NCBI GenBank assembly: GCA_937894725.1
Contig: CALAYL010000055.1
Span: 1 to 64,000, forward strand
Origin: an uncultured Bacteroidota bacterium
GTDB lineage: Bacteria > Bacteroidota > Bacteroidia > Chitinophagales > LD1
Direction of reading: 5' to 3'
DNA length: 64,000 bases
In this document: piece after piece, positions 1 to 8,443 of the stretch
Layout: each line of letters begins with the position of its first letter
Position numbering within the stretch: the stretch's first letter is position 1
The notes under the pieces: model-generated
What the model was told of the DNA's origin: nothing
Seen by the model: only the letters and a program-made list of their open reading frames with translations
Database searches by the model: none
Position numbers and translations under genes: made by a program

Positions 1-28
1 AAGTATCCAAATTATAATATTAAAAAAT

Positions 29-1318
29 ATGATAGAACAATTACTTAAAAAAGAAAAAAAAATTGCCCTAGTAGGTCTTGGTTATGTGGGTTTGCCAATA
101 GCATTAGAATTTGCTAAACATGTTTCTGTGATTGGGTTTGATATCAATGAAAAACGTGTAGAAATGATGCGCAACGGACAAGACCCAAGTTGTGAATTAG
201 ATACTTCTGCATTTGAAGGGTGTGACATTCACTTTACAAGCAATATTGAAGAATTACGTGATGCAAACTTTTTTATTGTAGCTGTGCCGACACCTGTAGA
301 TTCGCACAATGTACCTGACCTTAAGCCAGTACAGTCTGCTTCAAGAACGATAGGACAGGTGCTGAAAAAGGGTGACTATGTAGTCTATGAATCTACTGTT
401 TATCCAGGATGTACTGAAGAGGATTGTTTACCTATTTTAGAAGAGCTTTCTGGTCTAAAAATGGGAGTAGATTTTAAATTGGGATATTCTCCGGAACGAA
501 TCAATCCAGGAGATAAAGAACATACGATTACTAAAATCATGAAGGTGGTTTCAGGCTGTGATGCTGAATCTTTGGATATCATAGCCCGCACTTATGAAAT
601 CATAGTAAAAGCAGGTACCCATAGAGCGAGTAGTATCAAAGTAGCAGAAGCGGCTAAGATTATAGAAAACACGCAGCGTGATGTAAACATCGCTTTGATG
701 AATGAGTTGTCGTGTATATTTGATAGAATGGGAATTAATACTTATGAAGTTTTAGAGGCAGCTGGAACCAAATGGAATTTTTTGAAATTTTTCCCAGGAT
801 TAGTTGGTGGGCATTGCATAGGCGTAGATCCTTACTACCTGACCTATAAGGCGTCAGAGCTTGGTTTTAAGCCCGAAATGATTTTAGCAGGCCGTAGAAT
901 AAATGACTCGATGGGTGCTATCATTTCTAAAAAACTAGTTCAGCAACTTATCAAATTAAATAAGCAAGTAGCCAATACGAAAGTACTGGTGATGGGAGCA
1001 ACGTTTAAAGAAAATGTAACTGATATTAGAAACTCAAAGGTGGTTGATGTGATTAAGGAATTGCAATCCTACTCTGTGAATGTAGAAGTATATGACCCTA
1101 ATGCGGATAATGAAGAGTTTGAGCATGAATATCAAGTATCGCTAGTAAGTAATCCAAACAATGAGTACGATGCTGTGGTAGTAGCTGTAAATCACGATCA
1201 GTTTACAAATTACACCGAAGCTGCCTTTATCAATATGATGAAACCTGATGGTATTTTGGTAGATATCAAAGGCGATTTGAGAAATAAGATTAAGCATTTA
1301 AGTTATTGGTCATTGTAA
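29..1318 (+). CDS. tviB: UDP-N-acetylhexosamine 6-dehydrogenase (TviB/WbpA type)
   Basis: Nucleotide-sugar dehydrogenase that should oxidise C6 of a UDP-HexNAc with two NAD+ to give a uronic acid for surface polysaccharide. The 429-residue protein is full length. It opens with an NAD-binding Rossmann motif GLGYVGLP at residues 16-23. The PSCELD stretch near residue 53 is typical of the Vi-antigen TviB and WbpA branch rather than UDP-glucose dehydrogenase. The catalytic cysteine lies in GGHCIGVDPYY (Cys263), and the central helix carries KVAEAAKIIENTQRDVN. The next genes are rfbB and a WbpP-like 4-epimerase, so UDP-GlcNAcA or UDP-GalNAcA are the likely products. Family assignment is firm; the exact sugar is inferred from the neighbours. 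Confidence 0.88.
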   Translation: MIEQLLKKEKKIALVGLGYVGLPIALEFAKHVSVIGFDINEKRVEMMRNGQDPSCELDTSAFEGCDIHFTSNIEELRDANFFIVAVPTPVDSHNVPDLKPVQSASRTIGQVLKKGDYVVYESTVYPGCTEEDCLPILEELSGLKMGVDFKLGYSPERINPGDKEHTITKIMKVVSGCDAESLDIIARTYEIIVKAGTHRASSIKVAEAAKIIENTQRDVNIALMNELSCIFDRMGINTYEVLEAAGTKWNFLKFFPGLVGGHCIGVDPYYLTYKASELGFKPEMILAGRRINDSMGAIISKKLVQQLIKLNKQVANTKVLVMGATFKENVTDIRNSKVVDVIKELQSYSVNVEVYDPNADNEEFEHEYQVSLVSNPNNEYDAVVVAVNHDQFTNYTEAAFINMMKPDGILVDIKGDLRNKIKHLSYWSL

Positions 1319-1327
1319 ATTGTTAAA

Positions 1328-2392
1328 ATGAAAAAAATTCTCATTACTGGCGGAGCAGGTTTTATTGGTTCACACGTAGTTCGGTTATTTTCTACTAAAT
1401 ATCCCGATTATCATATTTTCAATTTAGATAAATTGACCTATGCGGGCAATCTTGAAAACCTGCGAGATGTTGAGCAATTGCCTAATTATACATTTTTAAA
1501 AGGAGATATAGCAGATGCTGCTTTTATTCATGATTTATTTCAAAAGGAGCAATTTGACGCAGTAGTACATTTGGCTGCTGAGAGCCATGTAGATAGGTCT
1601 ATCAGCAATCCTATGGAGTTTGTAATCACCAATGTAATTGGTACGGTCAATCTTTTAAACGCTGCCAAAACGTTGTGGGGTTGCACTAAAGATAATAAAT
1701 TAGAGGGGAAGCGGTTTTATCATGTTTCTACCGATGAAGTGTATGGCGCATTGGGCGATGAGGGTATGTTTACAGAAACTACTGCTTATGATCCTCATAG
1801 TCCCTACTCCGCATCTAAAGCTAGCTCAGACCACTTCGTTAGGGCTTATCATGATACCTATAATCTGCCTGTGGTTATTTCAAACTGTTCTAACAACTAT
1901 GGACCAAACCATTTTCCCGAAAAGTTAATTCCACTTTGTATAAACAATATCAAAAACAATAAGCCTTTACCAATATATGGAAAAGGAGAGAATGTGCGCG
2001 ATTGGTTATATGTAGTAGATCATGCTTCGGCTATTGATACCGTTTTTCACAACGCAAAAGATGGATCGACTTACAATATTGGTGGACACAACGAGTGGAC
2101 GAATATAGATGTTATACGATTGCTTTGCAAAATCATGGATAAAAAACTAGGTAGAGCAGAGGGCGAAAACGAAAAACTAATTACCTTCGTGAAAGATAGA
2201 GCAGGACACGATTTGCGTTATGCTATTGATTCTTCTAAACTACAAAATGAGTTAGGGTGGAAGCCTTCGTTGCAATTTGAAGAAGGATTAGCAAAAACAG
2301 TAGATTGGTATCTTGCAAATAATGATTGGTTGGAAAATGTAACCTCTGGAAACTACCAAAACTATTACGAATTGCAATATGTAAAAAGATAA
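1328..2392 (+). CDS. rfbB: dTDP-glucose 4,6-dehydratase
   Basis: Converts dTDP-glucose to dTDP-4-keto-6-deoxyglucose, the second step of dTDP-rhamnose synthesis and the branch point for other deoxysugars. The extended SDR signature is complete: GGAGFIG at residues 8-14, DKLTYAGNLENL, HLAAESHVDRSI, the STDEVYG active-site segment (residues 134-140) and YSASK with Tyr160 and Lys164. The 354-residue length is normal. The gene lies 9 bases after the dehydrogenase and 1 base before the epimerase, so all three probably share a transcript. RfbC and RfbD are about 60 kb away at the other end of the window, and no rfbA is present here. Confidence 0.95.
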   Translation: MKKILITGGAGFIGSHVVRLFSTKYPDYHIFNLDKLTYAGNLENLRDVEQLPNYTFLKGDIADAAFIHDLFQKEQFDAVVHLAAESHVDRSISNPMEFVITNVIGTVNLLNAAKTLWGCTKDNKLEGKRFYHVSTDEVYGALGDEGMFTETTAYDPHSPYSASKASSDHFVRAYHDTYNLPVVISNCSNNYGPNHFPEKLIPLCINNIKNNKPLPIYGKGENVRDWLYVVDHASAIDTVFHNAKDGSTYNIGGHNEWTNIDVIRLLCKIMDKKLGRAEGENEKLITFVKDRAGHDLRYAIDSSKLQNELGWKPSLQFEEGLAKTVDWYLANNDWLENVTSGNYQNYYELQYVKR

Positions 2393-2393
2393 A

Positions 2394-3383
2394 ATGTATC
2401 AAACAAAATACCATTCAAACGATATTTCAAATGCTTCTTTTTTAATTACGGGAGGTGCTGGCTTTATAGGTTCTAATATCGTAGAGTATTTAGTGAAAAA
2501 CAAGGCAGGCAAAATACGCATTCTCGACAACTTTCTTACAAGTTCAAAGTCAAATATCACCCCGTTTTTGTCATTGTCTAATGTAGAACTTATTGAAGGC
2601 GATATTTGTGATTTGGAGATATGTAGAGAAGCATGTGAAGGTATAGATTATGTTACACACCAGGCTGCACTTGGTTCTGTACCTCGCTCGCTCAAAGAGC
2701 CTTACCGAACTAACTCAATCAATGTGGGCGGTTTTGTAAATATGATAACGGCAGCTAAAGATGCAGGTGTGAAACGTTTTGTATATGCATCCTCCTCATC
2801 GGTCTATGGCGATGAGCCTTCACTTCCTAAAATCGAAGAACGTATAGGTCATCAATTATCGCCATATGCTGTATCTAAATATGCTAACGAATTGTACGCC
2901 TCCGTTTTTCATAAAGCGTATGGGTTGTCAGTCATAGGTCTTCGTTATTTTAATATTTTCGGACCACGGCAAGATCCTAAAGGGATGTATGCCGCAGTCA
3001 TTCCAATTTTTGTAGATAAAATTTTGAAAAAAGAAGCTGTATTTATTGATGGCGATGGTGAGCAAACGCGTGATTTCACTTTTGTAGAAAACGCGGTACA
3101 AGCTAATGTTAAAGCTATGCTTTGTGAGAATATAGATGCTGAGGGGCAAGTGTTTAATATCGCATGTGGTGAAAATTTTTCGGTAAATCATTTATACTTT
3201 GAGATAGCCAAAAATTTAGAAAGTGACCATCAACCTAGTTATCGAGAAACTCGCTCTGGCGATATTCGAAATTCATTAGCTGATGTATCCAAAGCCAAAG
3301 TGCTTTTGGGTTATGATGCCAAATTTGATTTTAATGCTGGATTAAAAAAGACGGTTGATTATTTTCTAAATAAAGAAAGCTAA
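2394..3383 (+). CDS. wbpP: UDP-N-acetylglucosamine 4-epimerase-like SDR (WbpP/TviC type)
   Basis: Extended short-chain dehydrogenase, 329 residues, expected to interconvert C4 epimers of UDP-GlcNAc(A) and UDP-GalNAc(A). Visible motifs are GGAGFIGSN near residue 20, HQAALGSVPRS, SSSSVYGDEP, the catalytic pair in YAVSK (Tyr158, Lys162), and GLRYFNIFGPRQDP. The combination of SSVYGD, LPKIEE and GRQDPKG-type segments follows WbpP and TviC rather than GalE. In Vi-antigen loci TviB and TviC together make UDP-GalNAcA, and the same pair occurs here flanking rfbB. The substrate is inferred; the fold and catalytic residues are seen directly. Confidence 0.82.
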   Translation: MYQTKYHSNDISNASFLITGGAGFIGSNIVEYLVKNKAGKIRILDNFLTSSKSNITPFLSLSNVELIEGDICDLEICREACEGIDYVTHQAALGSVPRSLKEPYRTNSINVGGFVNMITAAKDAGVKRFVYASSSSVYGDEPSLPKIEERIGHQLSPYAVSKYANELYASVFHKAYGLSVIGLRYFNIFGPRQDPKGMYAAVIPIFVDKILKKEAVFIDGDGEQTRDFTFVENAVQANVKAMLCENIDAEGQVFNIACGENFSVNHLYFEIAKNLESDHQPSYRETRSGDIRNSLADVSKAKVLLGYDAKFDFNAGLKKTVDYFLNKES

Positions 3384-3391
3384 GACTATTC

Positions 3392-4138
3392 ATGTCGTTT
3401 TTTTCTAAACTTTTTGGCATTGATAAAGCACCTCAGTTAGATAATTTTGACTGGCTCGGTACGGATTTTCACTCGCATCTTATACCTGGTATTGATGATG
3501 GGTCAAAGTCGATGGAAGATACGCTACAGCTAGTTCAAGGGCTTCAAAAAATAGGATTTAAAAAAGTAATCACCTCTCCACATATCATGACTGATGGATA
3601 CAATAACAGTAGTGATGCCATACGCAGTGGTAGAGATAAGGTGAGAGACGCTCTGGCGAAACAAAATATCAACATGCCTTTTGATGCGATAGCAGAGTAC
3701 TATCTTGATGAAAGTATTTTTCCAAAAATAAAAGCGAGAGACATATTGACCACCGAAAACAACTATGTGTTAGTAGAGCTTTCGTATTTCAATAAATCAT
3801 TCAATACAAGCAAGTACTTTTTTGAACTAATAAGTGCTGGATATAAAGTTATTTTAGCTCATCCAGAGCGTTATCCTTATTTTCATTCAGACGATTTAGA
3901 AGAATATCAAAATATTATTGACTCAGGCGTTTCGCTTCAGCTCAATCTTACTTCACTCACTGGTGTGTATGGAAAAGGCGCAAAAAATATGGCAGAAAAA
4001 TTGATAGATAGTGGTATGATTCATTTTGCTGCTACCGATTTGCACAATATGCGTCATCTGAGTTATCTTCATAAATGCTTTGAATCGCCTTATTTAGCGA
4101 AGTTGAAAGCACTACCTCTTCATCAACATCTACTCTGA
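3392..4138 (+). CDS. PHP-family tyrosine-protein phosphatase (CpsB/YwqE type)
   Basis: A 248-residue PHP-fold metallophosphatase like CpsB and YwqE, which dephosphorylate the tyrosine kinases that control capsule chain length. Metal-binding motifs are all present: HSHLIPGIDDGS near residue 28, SPHIM near residue 61, the EYYLDE segment, LAHPERYPYF, and ATDLHN near the C-terminus. It follows the epimerase by 8 bases inside the polysaccharide operon, which fits a regulatory role in polymer export. No cognate BY-kinase or Wzc homologue is in the window. No signal peptide is seen, so it is probably cytoplasmic. Confidence 0.82.
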   Translation: MSFFSKLFGIDKAPQLDNFDWLGTDFHSHLIPGIDDGSKSMEDTLQLVQGLQKIGFKKVITSPHIMTDGYNNSSDAIRSGRDKVRDALAKQNINMPFDAIAEYYLDESIFPKIKARDILTTENNYVLVELSYFNKSFNTSKYFFELISAGYKVILAHPERYPYFHSDDLEEYQNIIDSGVSLQLNLTSLTGVYGKGAKNMAEKLIDSGMIHFAATDLHNMRHLSYLHKCFESPYLAKLKALPLHQHLL

Positions 4139-4196
4139 CGTTTTTATAATTCCCACTCATTTAAAGCTATAAAACACAAAAACCAACTATTTTATC

Positions 4197-5417
4197 ATGA
4201 AAAATGTTTTATTCGTTTCCTATGATGGCATGACCGACCCTTTAGGTCAAAGCCAGGTATTGACATACCTTATAGGGCTATCCAAACTGGGCTATGTAAT
4301 TACTATTTTAAGTGCTGAAAAAGAAAAAAATTATATTGAAAAAAAAGAACAAATCAGCAGTTTATGTCAAGAAAACAAGATTGATTGGCAGCCTATAAAA
4401 TACACAAAAAAGCCCCCAGTTTTTTCAACATTAAAAGATGTTTATTTTCTATTTCAAAAAGCTAAACAACTTCACAAGCAAAAAGATTTTCAACTTCTAC
4501 ATTGTCGAAGTTACATACCTGCTTTAGTCGGATTACATTTCAAAAGAAAATATGGTACTAAGTTTTTGTTTGACATGCGTGGTTTTTGGGCAGATGAGCG
4601 TAGAGATGGCAATATTTGGAATATTGAAAAGCAACCTTACAAATTAATTTACAACTACTTTAAGAGAAAGGAGATTGAGTTTTTTAGCGAAGCCGATTAC
4701 ATTGTAAGTCTAACGCAAAATGGCACTGATGAAATTCTATCTTGGAAGGAGTTTCAGGGTGTATCATTACCGATTAGTGTGATTCCCTGCTGTGTAGATA
4801 CAAGTAGGTTTGATATAAATAAACTAGATGTCAACAAACAAGAGCAATTGAAAATTCAATACAATTTCAAAGATAAATTTGTATTGAGTTACTTAGGATC
4901 TACGGGTACTTGGTATATGTTAGATGAAATGCTTGACTTTTTTGTTGAATTGAAAAAACAACAAACTAATGCCGTTTTCTTTTTTATATCTGGAGAAGAT
5001 AAAGACTTTATTATAGGTAAGGCAAAAGCAAAAGGTATTGTAGAGAGCGACATCGTTATTGTAAAAGCAAATTATACCGAAGTTCCACTCTACTTATCGC
5101 TTTCAAATGCTGCAGTTTTCTTTATCAAACCTGCATACTCTAAAAAAGCGTCATCGCCTGTAAAACAGGGAGAATTAATGAGTATGGGCATTCCTATTAT
5201 TTGTAATGCTGGAGTAGGAGATACCGATGCGATTATTGAAAAATATAAATGTGGTTATGTAATTGAAACCTTTGATGAAAATAGTTATGCTAATGCTAGT
5301 CAATCCTTATTGGAATCCCCTCCAATACCAAGCCACGGGATGTTTGGGGCACTTGACTTTTTTAGTTTAGAAAAAGGAGTGGAGTTATATGCAAACATTT
5401 ATACAAGACTAATATAG
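4197..5417 (+). CDS. glycosyltransferase, GT4-like
   Basis: A 406-residue GT-B fold glycosyltransferase that probably adds one sugar to the polysaccharide repeat unit on a lipid carrier. The N-terminus has the donor/acceptor domain start (NVLFVSYDGMTDPLGQSQV), then FDMRGFWADE and a SLTQNGTDEI segment. The C-terminal Rossmann half begins around FVLSYLGSTGTWY and contains a KQGELMSMGIPIICN stretch in the sugar-nucleotide binding site. Lysine and phenylalanine are abundant, and the gene looks more AT-rich than the enzymes before it, as is common for acquired glycan genes. Donor and acceptor cannot be told from sequence. Confidence 0.78.
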   Translation: MKNVLFVSYDGMTDPLGQSQVLTYLIGLSKLGYVITILSAEKEKNYIEKKEQISSLCQENKIDWQPIKYTKKPPVFSTLKDVYFLFQKAKQLHKQKDFQLLHCRSYIPALVGLHFKRKYGTKFLFDMRGFWADERRDGNIWNIEKQPYKLIYNYFKRKEIEFFSEADYIVSLTQNGTDEILSWKEFQGVSLPISVIPCCVDTSRFDINKLDVNKQEQLKIQYNFKDKFVLSYLGSTGTWYMLDEMLDFFVELKKQQTNAVFFFISGEDKDFIIGKAKAKGIVESDIVIVKANYTEVPLYLSLSNAAVFFIKPAYSKKASSPVKQGELMSMGIPIICNAGVGDTDAIIEKYKCGYVIETFDENSYANASQSLLESPPIPSHGMFGALDFFSLEKGVELYANIYTRLI

Positions 5418-5788
5418 CGTTGAATATTTACATGATTTATTGTTCTAATCAATCACTGTTTAGGTATAATTTGGTTTAACGCTAGTTCTTTTTTTTTGGG
5501 GGGGGGTATGTTTTCCGCTCTATTCAATTTATTGAAGTTAGCTATTTCATACTTTGTTTTTTTACTTATCAAGCTGAGTCAAGTTTAAATTGTAGCGTGT
5601 TTTTAGTTTAAAACCCAGGTCTAGTGCAGCTTTTTTTATACCTTTGTATAAAATTGAAACAATGGTATTTAAAGAGAGTGACAATATGGGTATTGCACAT
5701 CAAGATCAAAGGAGAAATAACTTTAGTTGCACTTCTTTTTTGTTTTAAATACTAGCATTTTTAATTTGCCCTCATAATTTTAAACTTT
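5418..5788. other. long AT-rich intergenic region with T9-G9 tract
   Basis: This 371-base gap is the only one above 300 bases in the window and interrupts an otherwise tight operon. It contains nine T followed directly by nine G (5489-5506), several other T runs, a promoter-like box at 5639-5646 and a 28-codon open frame (5662-5748). The frame would encode a peptide starting MVFKESDNMG with no family I recognise. The gap could hold an internal promoter for the following glycosyltransferase and acetamidino cassette, or remnants of a lost gene. Confidence 0.6.
5639..5646 (+). promoter_or_regulatory. putative -7 box TACCTTTG
   Basis: Matches the Bacteroidota -7 consensus TANNTTTG. It lies 15 bases before an ATG at 5662 and about 140 bases before the next glycosyltransferase. 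No convincing -33 TTTG is seen. It could drive the second half of the polysaccharide operon. Confidence 0.35.
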
Positions 5789-7069
5789 TTGGAAAAGGTA
5801 CTTATCATTTCATATTATTATCCTCCTTGTAATTTGACTGCTTCACAGCGAATTAAAAGTTGGGAAAGGTATTTGCCTCAGCATGGCTTTTATCCCATCA
5901 TAGTTACACGACATTGGACAGGAAATGAATTGTCGGAACAACAAAGATTAACACCTGACCCTAGAGAGTTAGAAATAATAAAGAAAGAAAATTCTGAGGT
6001 TCATTTTTTACCCTACTTAGCTAATCTTCGAGATTTTTTTTTCGTCAGAAAAAAAAACAATCCACTATTTAATCTTTTGAGTAAGACTTTAACACTTTTG
6101 AATATTTTGATGCATAGCTTTTATGCAAAGTCAACATATTTCTACAATCTATACACCCATGCTGATAAATTGCTAAGAGCTGATAAATCAATTAAATTAT
6201 TGATTATTTCAGTAGATCCTTTTGAACAGTTTTTTTTCGGTTATTTACTCAAGCGCTCTCATCCACATATAAAATGGATTGCTGATTATCGAGATGAGTG
6301 GACTAGTTCATCAATCGACAAGTTTGCACTTTATTCGTTGCAAAGATGGACTGAAAAGAAGTGGCTAAGTAATGCGAGTTTAATCATATCTGTATCGCCT
6401 CATTATATAGCTAAACTTAGTGATTTTTTGGGGATTAAAGGTCTGGTCATTTTTAATGGATATGATGAGCTTGAAAAAATAGATAAGTCTCAAGAAGATT
6501 CATTCCGAATCACTTACAATGGCACCCTCTATGATACACAGCCTATAGCCATATTCCTTAAGGGATTTATTCTTTTTATTAATGAAAATCCAGAAGAAAA
6601 AATTCAAATATATTTTCCAGGTCTTTCTTTTAAAAAAGAACAAGCTGTTCGTGTTGAAAAAATCTTGAAAGGGTATGAAAATTACTTTTCCATAACAGAT
6701 CGAGTAGCTAAGACTGAAGTTTTAGAAATTCAATACCAATCAGATTTTCTGCTTATGGTAGGACATCAAGATATAAAAGGAATCCCATCGAGTAAAGTGT
6801 TTGAATATATAGGTATAGGCAAACGTTTTATTGTATGTCCTGGAGATAATGATGTGTTGGATGAGATCGCATTACAGTCAAAACTAGGAATCACACTAAA
6901 CTCAGAAAATGAAGTTTTTTCTTTTTTACAAGAGAAGCTAGCAGAAAAGAAGAGCGGAAATAAGACAGAAAACATCATTAGCAATGACCAAGCTCGAGAG
7001 CAATTTTCGGTAAAAAATCAAGTGTCAAAATTGGCAGAAGCACTTAAAAATTTAATTCGTGAAAACTAA
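5789..7069 (+). CDS. glycosyltransferase, GT4-like (TTG start)
   Basis: A 426-residue protein that starts like GT4 enzymes (KVLIISYYYPPCNLTASQR) and carries an ADYRDEW segment near residue 168, an FNGYDE segment, and a C-terminal half with YNGTLYDTQP and GIPSSKVFEYIGIG. These suit a GT-B glycosyltransferase acting on the polysaccharide repeat unit. The start chosen is TTG at 5789, because the next upstream stop is at 5762 and no ATG lies between, while the first conserved residues follow at once. Runs of nine T (6034-6042) and nine A (6049-6057) occur within 24 bases of each other. The 3' end overlaps hisH by 11 bases. Confidence 0.72.
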   Translation: MEKVLIISYYYPPCNLTASQRIKSWERYLPQHGFYPIIVTRHWTGNELSEQQRLTPDPRELEIIKKENSEVHFLPYLANLRDFFFVRKKNNPLFNLLSKTLTLLNILMHSFYAKSTYFYNLYTHADKLLRADKSIKLLIISVDPFEQFFFGYLLKRSHPHIKWIADYRDEWTSSSIDKFALYSLQRWTEKKWLSNASLIISVSPHYIAKLSDFLGIKGLVIFNGYDELEKIDKSQEDSFRITYNGTLYDTQPIAIFLKGFILFINENPEEKIQIYFPGLSFKKEQAVRVEKILKGYENYFSITDRVAKTEVLEIQYQSDFLLMVGHQDIKGIPSSKVFEYIGIGKRFIVCPGDNDVLDEIALQSKLGITLNSENEVFSFLQEKLAEKKSGNKTENIISNDQAREQFSVKNQVSKLAEALKNLIREN

Positions 7070-7679
7070 ATTCGTGATATTAGACTATCATATGGGTAAT
7101 ATTCACTCTGTGAGCAGAAAGTTACATCAGCTCGGCATTACAGCTACAGTGACTTCAGATTACAAAGAATTAAAAAAAGCAGATAAGATAATCTTGCCAG
7201 GAGTAGGGCATTTTGGTAAGGCAATGGAAAATTTAAATCAACTCGGGTTGATAGATACTTTGCATGAGCAGGTTTTAATACACCAAAAGCCAATTTTAGG
7301 TATCTGCTTGGGTATGCAAATCATGGCTAAGAAAAGCGAAGAAGGGGATGCACAAGGATTAGGATGGTTTGATGCAGAGGTGGTAAAGTTTAATGTGGAT
7401 GATACACTTAAATTTAAAGTACCTCATACAGGTTGGAATCAAGTGCAACATCAAAAAGATAGTTTACTTACCAAAGACATCCCCAATCTCTCCGAGTTTT
7501 ATTTTGTACATGCTTATCATTTCCAGTGTTTCGACAAGGCGGATGAATTGCACAGAACAGATTATAGTTATAGTTTTGTCTCTGCCATTGAAAAAAACAA
7601 TATATTTGGGGTGCAGTATCATCCTGAAAAGAGTCATGATGCTGGTTTGCAGCTACTAAAAAACTTTGCACATCTCTAA
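7059..7679 (+). CDS. hisH: HisH2-type glutamine amidotransferase for acetamidino sugar
   Basis: Class I glutamine amidotransferase of the HisH family, 206 residues, which releases ammonia from glutamine for a HisF partner. The nucleophile is in GICLGMQ (Cys83), and the other triad members are in YHPEKS (His188, Glu190). The oxyanion region LPGVGHFG is near residue 46. Translation starts at GTG 7059, inside the end of the preceding glycosyltransferase; a second GTG in frame a few codons later would also work. It abuts hisF, and wbpG follows, with no other histidine gene nearby. It therefore most likely feeds sugar amidination, as in Pseudomonas O-antigen loci, and not histidine synthesis. Confidence 0.85.
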   Translation: MKTKFVILDYHMGNIHSVSRKLHQLGITATVTSDYKELKKADKIILPGVGHFGKAMENLNQLGLIDTLHEQVLIHQKPILGICLGMQIMAKKSEEGDAQGLGWFDAEVVKFNVDDTLKFKVPHTGWNQVQHQKDSLLTKDIPNLSEFYFVHAYHFQCFDKADELHRTDYSYSFVSAIEKNNIFGVQYHPEKSHDAGLQLLKNFAHL

Positions 7680-8443
7680 TGTATAGACCAAGGATAATCC
7701 CCGTACTTCTTTTAAACAAAAACCATTTGGTCAAGTCTATTCGATTCAAAGACTATAGGTACATTGGAGACCCTATTAATGCGGTCAAGATCTTTAATGA
7801 CTTAAGAGCAGATGAATTGGTATTTTTAGATATTGCCGCTACTAAAGAAAAACGAACCATCTCGCTAGATTTTGTAAAAGAAGTAGGAGAAGAGGCAAAT
7901 ATGCCATTTGCAGTAGGAGGAGGTATAAACAAGCTGGAGGATATAAAAAAAATCATAGCAGTCGGTGCGGAAAAGGTGGTATTAGGATCTGTAGCTATTA
8001 CAAACCCTGAGTTTGTAGCCCAGGCAGCAGATGCCTTTGGTTCATCGACTATTGCTATTTGTATAGATGTCAAAACAAACATCTGGGGAAAAGAAAAAAT
8101 ATGGATAAAAAACGGAAGTGAATCACATAGTTTTGCGCTAGAAGAATTTGCGAAGAAAATGCAGGCCCTTGGTGCTGGAGAGATCATTATCCAATCTATC
8201 GAACGTGACGGTACTCAAACAGGCTATGATTTATCTTTAATCAAAAGGGTTTCAAAGGCCGTCACTATTCCCGTGGTAGCATTAGGTGGGGCAGGTGAGC
8301 ATCAGCATCTAAAACAAGCCTATGAAGAGAGTTATGCTAATGGTTTGGCGGCTGGGAGTATATTTGTATATCAAGGCAAAAGAAATGGGGTACTAGTGAA
8401 CTATCCCGAAAAAGAAGAAATCAAAAAACTATTTCATACATGA
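7679..8443 (+). CDS. hisF: HisF2/WbuZ-type acetamidino modification protein
   Basis: A 254-residue TIM-barrel of the HisF family that should channel ammonia from HisH. In true HisF the first strand reads CLDV with catalytic Asp11; here the same place reads IPVLLLNKN, so that aspartate is missing. The second catalytic aspartate is kept in ICIDVK. Phosphate-binding glycines are kept in AVGGGI and ALGGAGEHQH. This pattern is that of the AglZ/WbuZ group of HisF2 proteins linked to acetamidino sugars. Its start overlaps the last base of hisH and its stop overlaps wbpG by 4 bases, so the three are translationally coupled. Confidence 0.85.
   Translation: MYRPRIIPVLLLNKNHLVKSIRFKDYRYIGDPINAVKIFNDLRADELVFLDIAATKEKRTISLDFVKEVGEEANMPFAVGGGINKLEDIKKIIAVGAEKVVLGSVAITNPEFVAQAADAFGSSTIAICIDVKTNIWGKEKIWIKNGSESHSFALEEFAKKMQALGAGEIIIQSIERDGTQTGYDLSLIKRVSKAVTIPVVALGGAGEHQHLKQAYEESYANGLAAGSIFVYQGKRNGVLVNYPEKEEIKKLFHT

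Noticed and set aside
5662..5748. 28-codon open frame in the 371-base gap as a real gene
   Set aside because: Too short to support from sequence alone and similar to no family I know; kept only as part of the finding on that gap.
7753..8187. 144-residue antisense open frame inside hisF
   Set aside because: Shadow of the coding frame; serine- and phenylalanine-rich composition with no motif.
7059..8443. hisH and hisF as part of a histidine biosynthesis operon
   Set aside because: No other his gene is adjacent, HisF lacks the Asp11 position, and wbpG is coupled to them.
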